The notes below the pieces were generated by a model. That model saw only the letters and a program-made list of their open reading frames with translations, made no database searches and was not told where the DNA came from. DNA of 64,000 bases from positions 2,666,001-2,730,000 of the forward strand of contig OZ252236.1 in the NCBI GenBank assembly GCA_965249455.1, written 5' to 3'. The translations under genes were made by a program, and so were the position numbers. Positions within the stretch are counted from its first letter, which is position 1. Each line of letters starts with the position of its first letter. This document shows, piece after piece, positions 62,953 to 64,000 of this stretch. Source of the stretch: Jiulongibacter sp024742395 (GTDB lineage Bacteria > Bacteroidota > Bacteroidia > Cytophagales > Spirosomataceae).

Positions 62953-63144
62953 TCAATTCTGTTTTTCTTGCAAGTTAAAAATTTTGGTCAGGTCTCATGA
63001 CTTTTTTAACTACACTTATTGAAGCGAAGCGAAAAATGCGTATTTAACAAATTGTTTACCAGTGTTTTGTGAAAGCCAGATTTTTTCTGTTTAAGTCTTT
63101 GGATATCGGACTTTTTATCTACTTTCGCCGGCCAAAATTTATCT

Positions 63145-63774
63145 ATGAGCACTTACACTGAAGATCAATGGTTAGCGTGGATTGACGAACTATCTGAAAA
63201 TGATTATGTGGTCATTAACAACTTTCTGTTTGATGAAATCTTACTAAAGATTGAACATTTTTTTAAAGAAAAACAGGCGGAAGATGACTTTCATAAAGCA
63301 TCCATTGGCCCGGCTACAGACTCAAAAATAATTTCAGAAATACGTGGTGATTACACTTTTTGGTTAGATAAAAAACGTGATCATGAATTAGATGAGTTTT
63401 TTGATTTAATTCAGGAAACCATAGCAAAACTAAACAGGTATTGCTATTTAAGTTTAACAGATTTCGAGTTTCATTTGGCCTATTATCCTAAGGGGTCTTA
63501 CTATCATAAACATCTTGATCAGTTTAACAACAGATCAAATCGATTGATTTCATTCATTATCTATCTGAATGAAAACTGGAAGGAAGGTGATGGCGGAGAA
63601 TTGAAGGTATATAGAGACTCAGGTGACGTAATAGTAGCACCTTTATATAACAGGGCTATTCTATTTAAAAGTGGCAATGTCCCTCACGAAGTTTTAATGA
63701 CACACAAAGGTAGAAGAAGTGTTACCGGCTGGCTTCTGTATCAACCAGCCGGTTTAGGGTATCTTTTGGGTTAA
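63145..63774 (+). CDS. 2OG-Fe(II) oxygenase, prolyl-hydroxylase type
   Basis: 209 residues. Double-stranded beta-helix with H123-x-D125 (YYHKHLDQF), H181 (VPHEVLMT) as iron ligands and an arginine (R190/R191) for 2-oxoglutarate. The N-terminus (WLAWIDELSENDYVVINNFLFDEIL) matches prolyl 4-hydroxylase-like enzymes. Substrate unknown; some relatives modify ribosomal protein or EF-Tu. Stop meets the convergent gene at 63775. Confidence 0.92.
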   Translation: MSTYTEDQWLAWIDELSENDYVVINNFLFDEILLKIEHFFKEKQAEDDFHKASIGPATDSKIISEIRGDYTFWLDKKRDHELDEFFDLIQETIAKLNRYCYLSLTDFEFHLAYYPKGSYYHKHLDQFNNRSNRLISFIIYLNENWKEGDGGELKVYRDSGDVIVAPLYNRAILFKSGNVPHEVLMTHKGRRSVTGWLLYQPAGLGYLLG

Positions 63775-64000
63775 TTACTCGGTTCTGCCCAAAAGGTTAC
63801 CATAACGATGGTAATTATATGAGAAGTTTTGCTCCGTGATATAATTTAGTAACTCATATCTTCCTGCTACAGAAGGTCTATTGCTGTAAATATGAATGGC
63901 TTTGTCATGACAAGCTTTTACAAAATCAGTATCAAGTGTATTTCCACATAGGTTTCTCAAACTTATTGAGTGATTTATTTCAGGAAGTAAATCCTTCCAT
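63775..64000 (-). CDS. C-terminal fragment of a large enzyme, possibly PutA type
   Basis: The frame has its stop at 63775-63777 and is open through the window edge, so only the last 75 or so residues are visible. The part RYELLNYITEQNFSYNYHRYGNLLG resembles the C-terminal end of some bifunctional proline/pyrroline-5-carboxylate dehydrogenases, but the match is from memory and the fragment is short. No start can be given. Confidence 0.45.
   Translation of the reverse strand, partial: WKDLLPEINHSISLRNLCGNTLDTDFVKACHDKAIHIYSNRPSVAGRYELLNYITEQNFSYNYHRYGNLLGRTE

Overview
The window is about 64 kb of low-to-medium GC DNA from a member of the Bacteroidota, most likely a cytophagalean marine or gliding-type bacterium. 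Four things point there: the giant type IX secretion protein SprA in the order ruvA-sprA-gcvH; two TonB-dependent receptors with carboxypeptidase-like N-terminal domains; many lipoproteins; and repeated matches to the Bacteroidetes promoter (TTTG, 19-20 bases, TAnnTTTG) with few Shine-Dalgarno sequences. Genus cannot be fixed from the sequence alone.

Layout. 1-9.7 kb is a minus-strand block: a dihydroorotase-like protein cut by the window edge that lacks the catalytic metal motif, gcvH, sprA and ruvA. Enolase follows on the plus strand, then a complete IS3-family element (11286-12672, 25-base imperfect terminal repeats, 3-bp target duplication, A_AAA_AAC frameshift site). Beyond it is a compact promoter-to-terminator unit on the minus strand with no ORF, a candidate small RNA of about 98 nt. 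13.4-17.8 kb holds a beta-helix lipoprotein and a TonB-dependent receptor separated by a hairpin terminator. A possible 35-residue membrane peptide gene follows. 18.2-26.5 kb is mostly housekeeping on the minus strand (glycosyltransferase, LpxH-like phosphoesterase, rplY, prs, aconitase), interrupted by a complete IS1182-family element (20259-21982) with hairpins at both ends, plus an orphan 114-residue basic protein with a very good promoter.

26.8-43 kb carries topA and an ACT protein, a zinc-less class III sirtuin, trpS, a PAP2 phosphatase, two DinB-like paralogues, an oxidoreductase, the pyruvate dehydrogenase E1 beta subunit, an ECF sigma / membrane protein / outer-membrane protein trio, a MOSC protein, a stand-alone LytTR protein and small membrane or haem-binding proteins. 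43-49.8 kb is a tightly packed operon: thiL, an NlpC/P60 lipoprotein, a 1001-residue haem-containing dehydrogenase-like lipoprotein, a Rdx thioredoxin-like protein and a ClC transporter. It converges on a di-haem cytochrome c peroxidase.

51.3-56.7 kb is the most unusual part. Two paralogous, unrecognised membrane-anchored proteins, both ending in SPPP, each precede an outer-membrane protein: first a beta-barrel, then a FecA-like TonB receptor followed by a DoxX-like membrane protein. I regard this as the best candidate for an undescribed envelope or metal-acquisition system. The rest (56.7-64 kb) has a secreted protein of the 'asparagine synthetase B' misnomer family, a MacB-type permease, tRNA-Leu(CAA), a P1-family peptidase, a DivIC/FtsB-like protein, a low-molecular-weight tyrosine phosphatase, a helical-repeat protein, polyphosphate glucokinase, a 2OG-Fe(II) oxygenase and the 3' end of a gene leaving the window.
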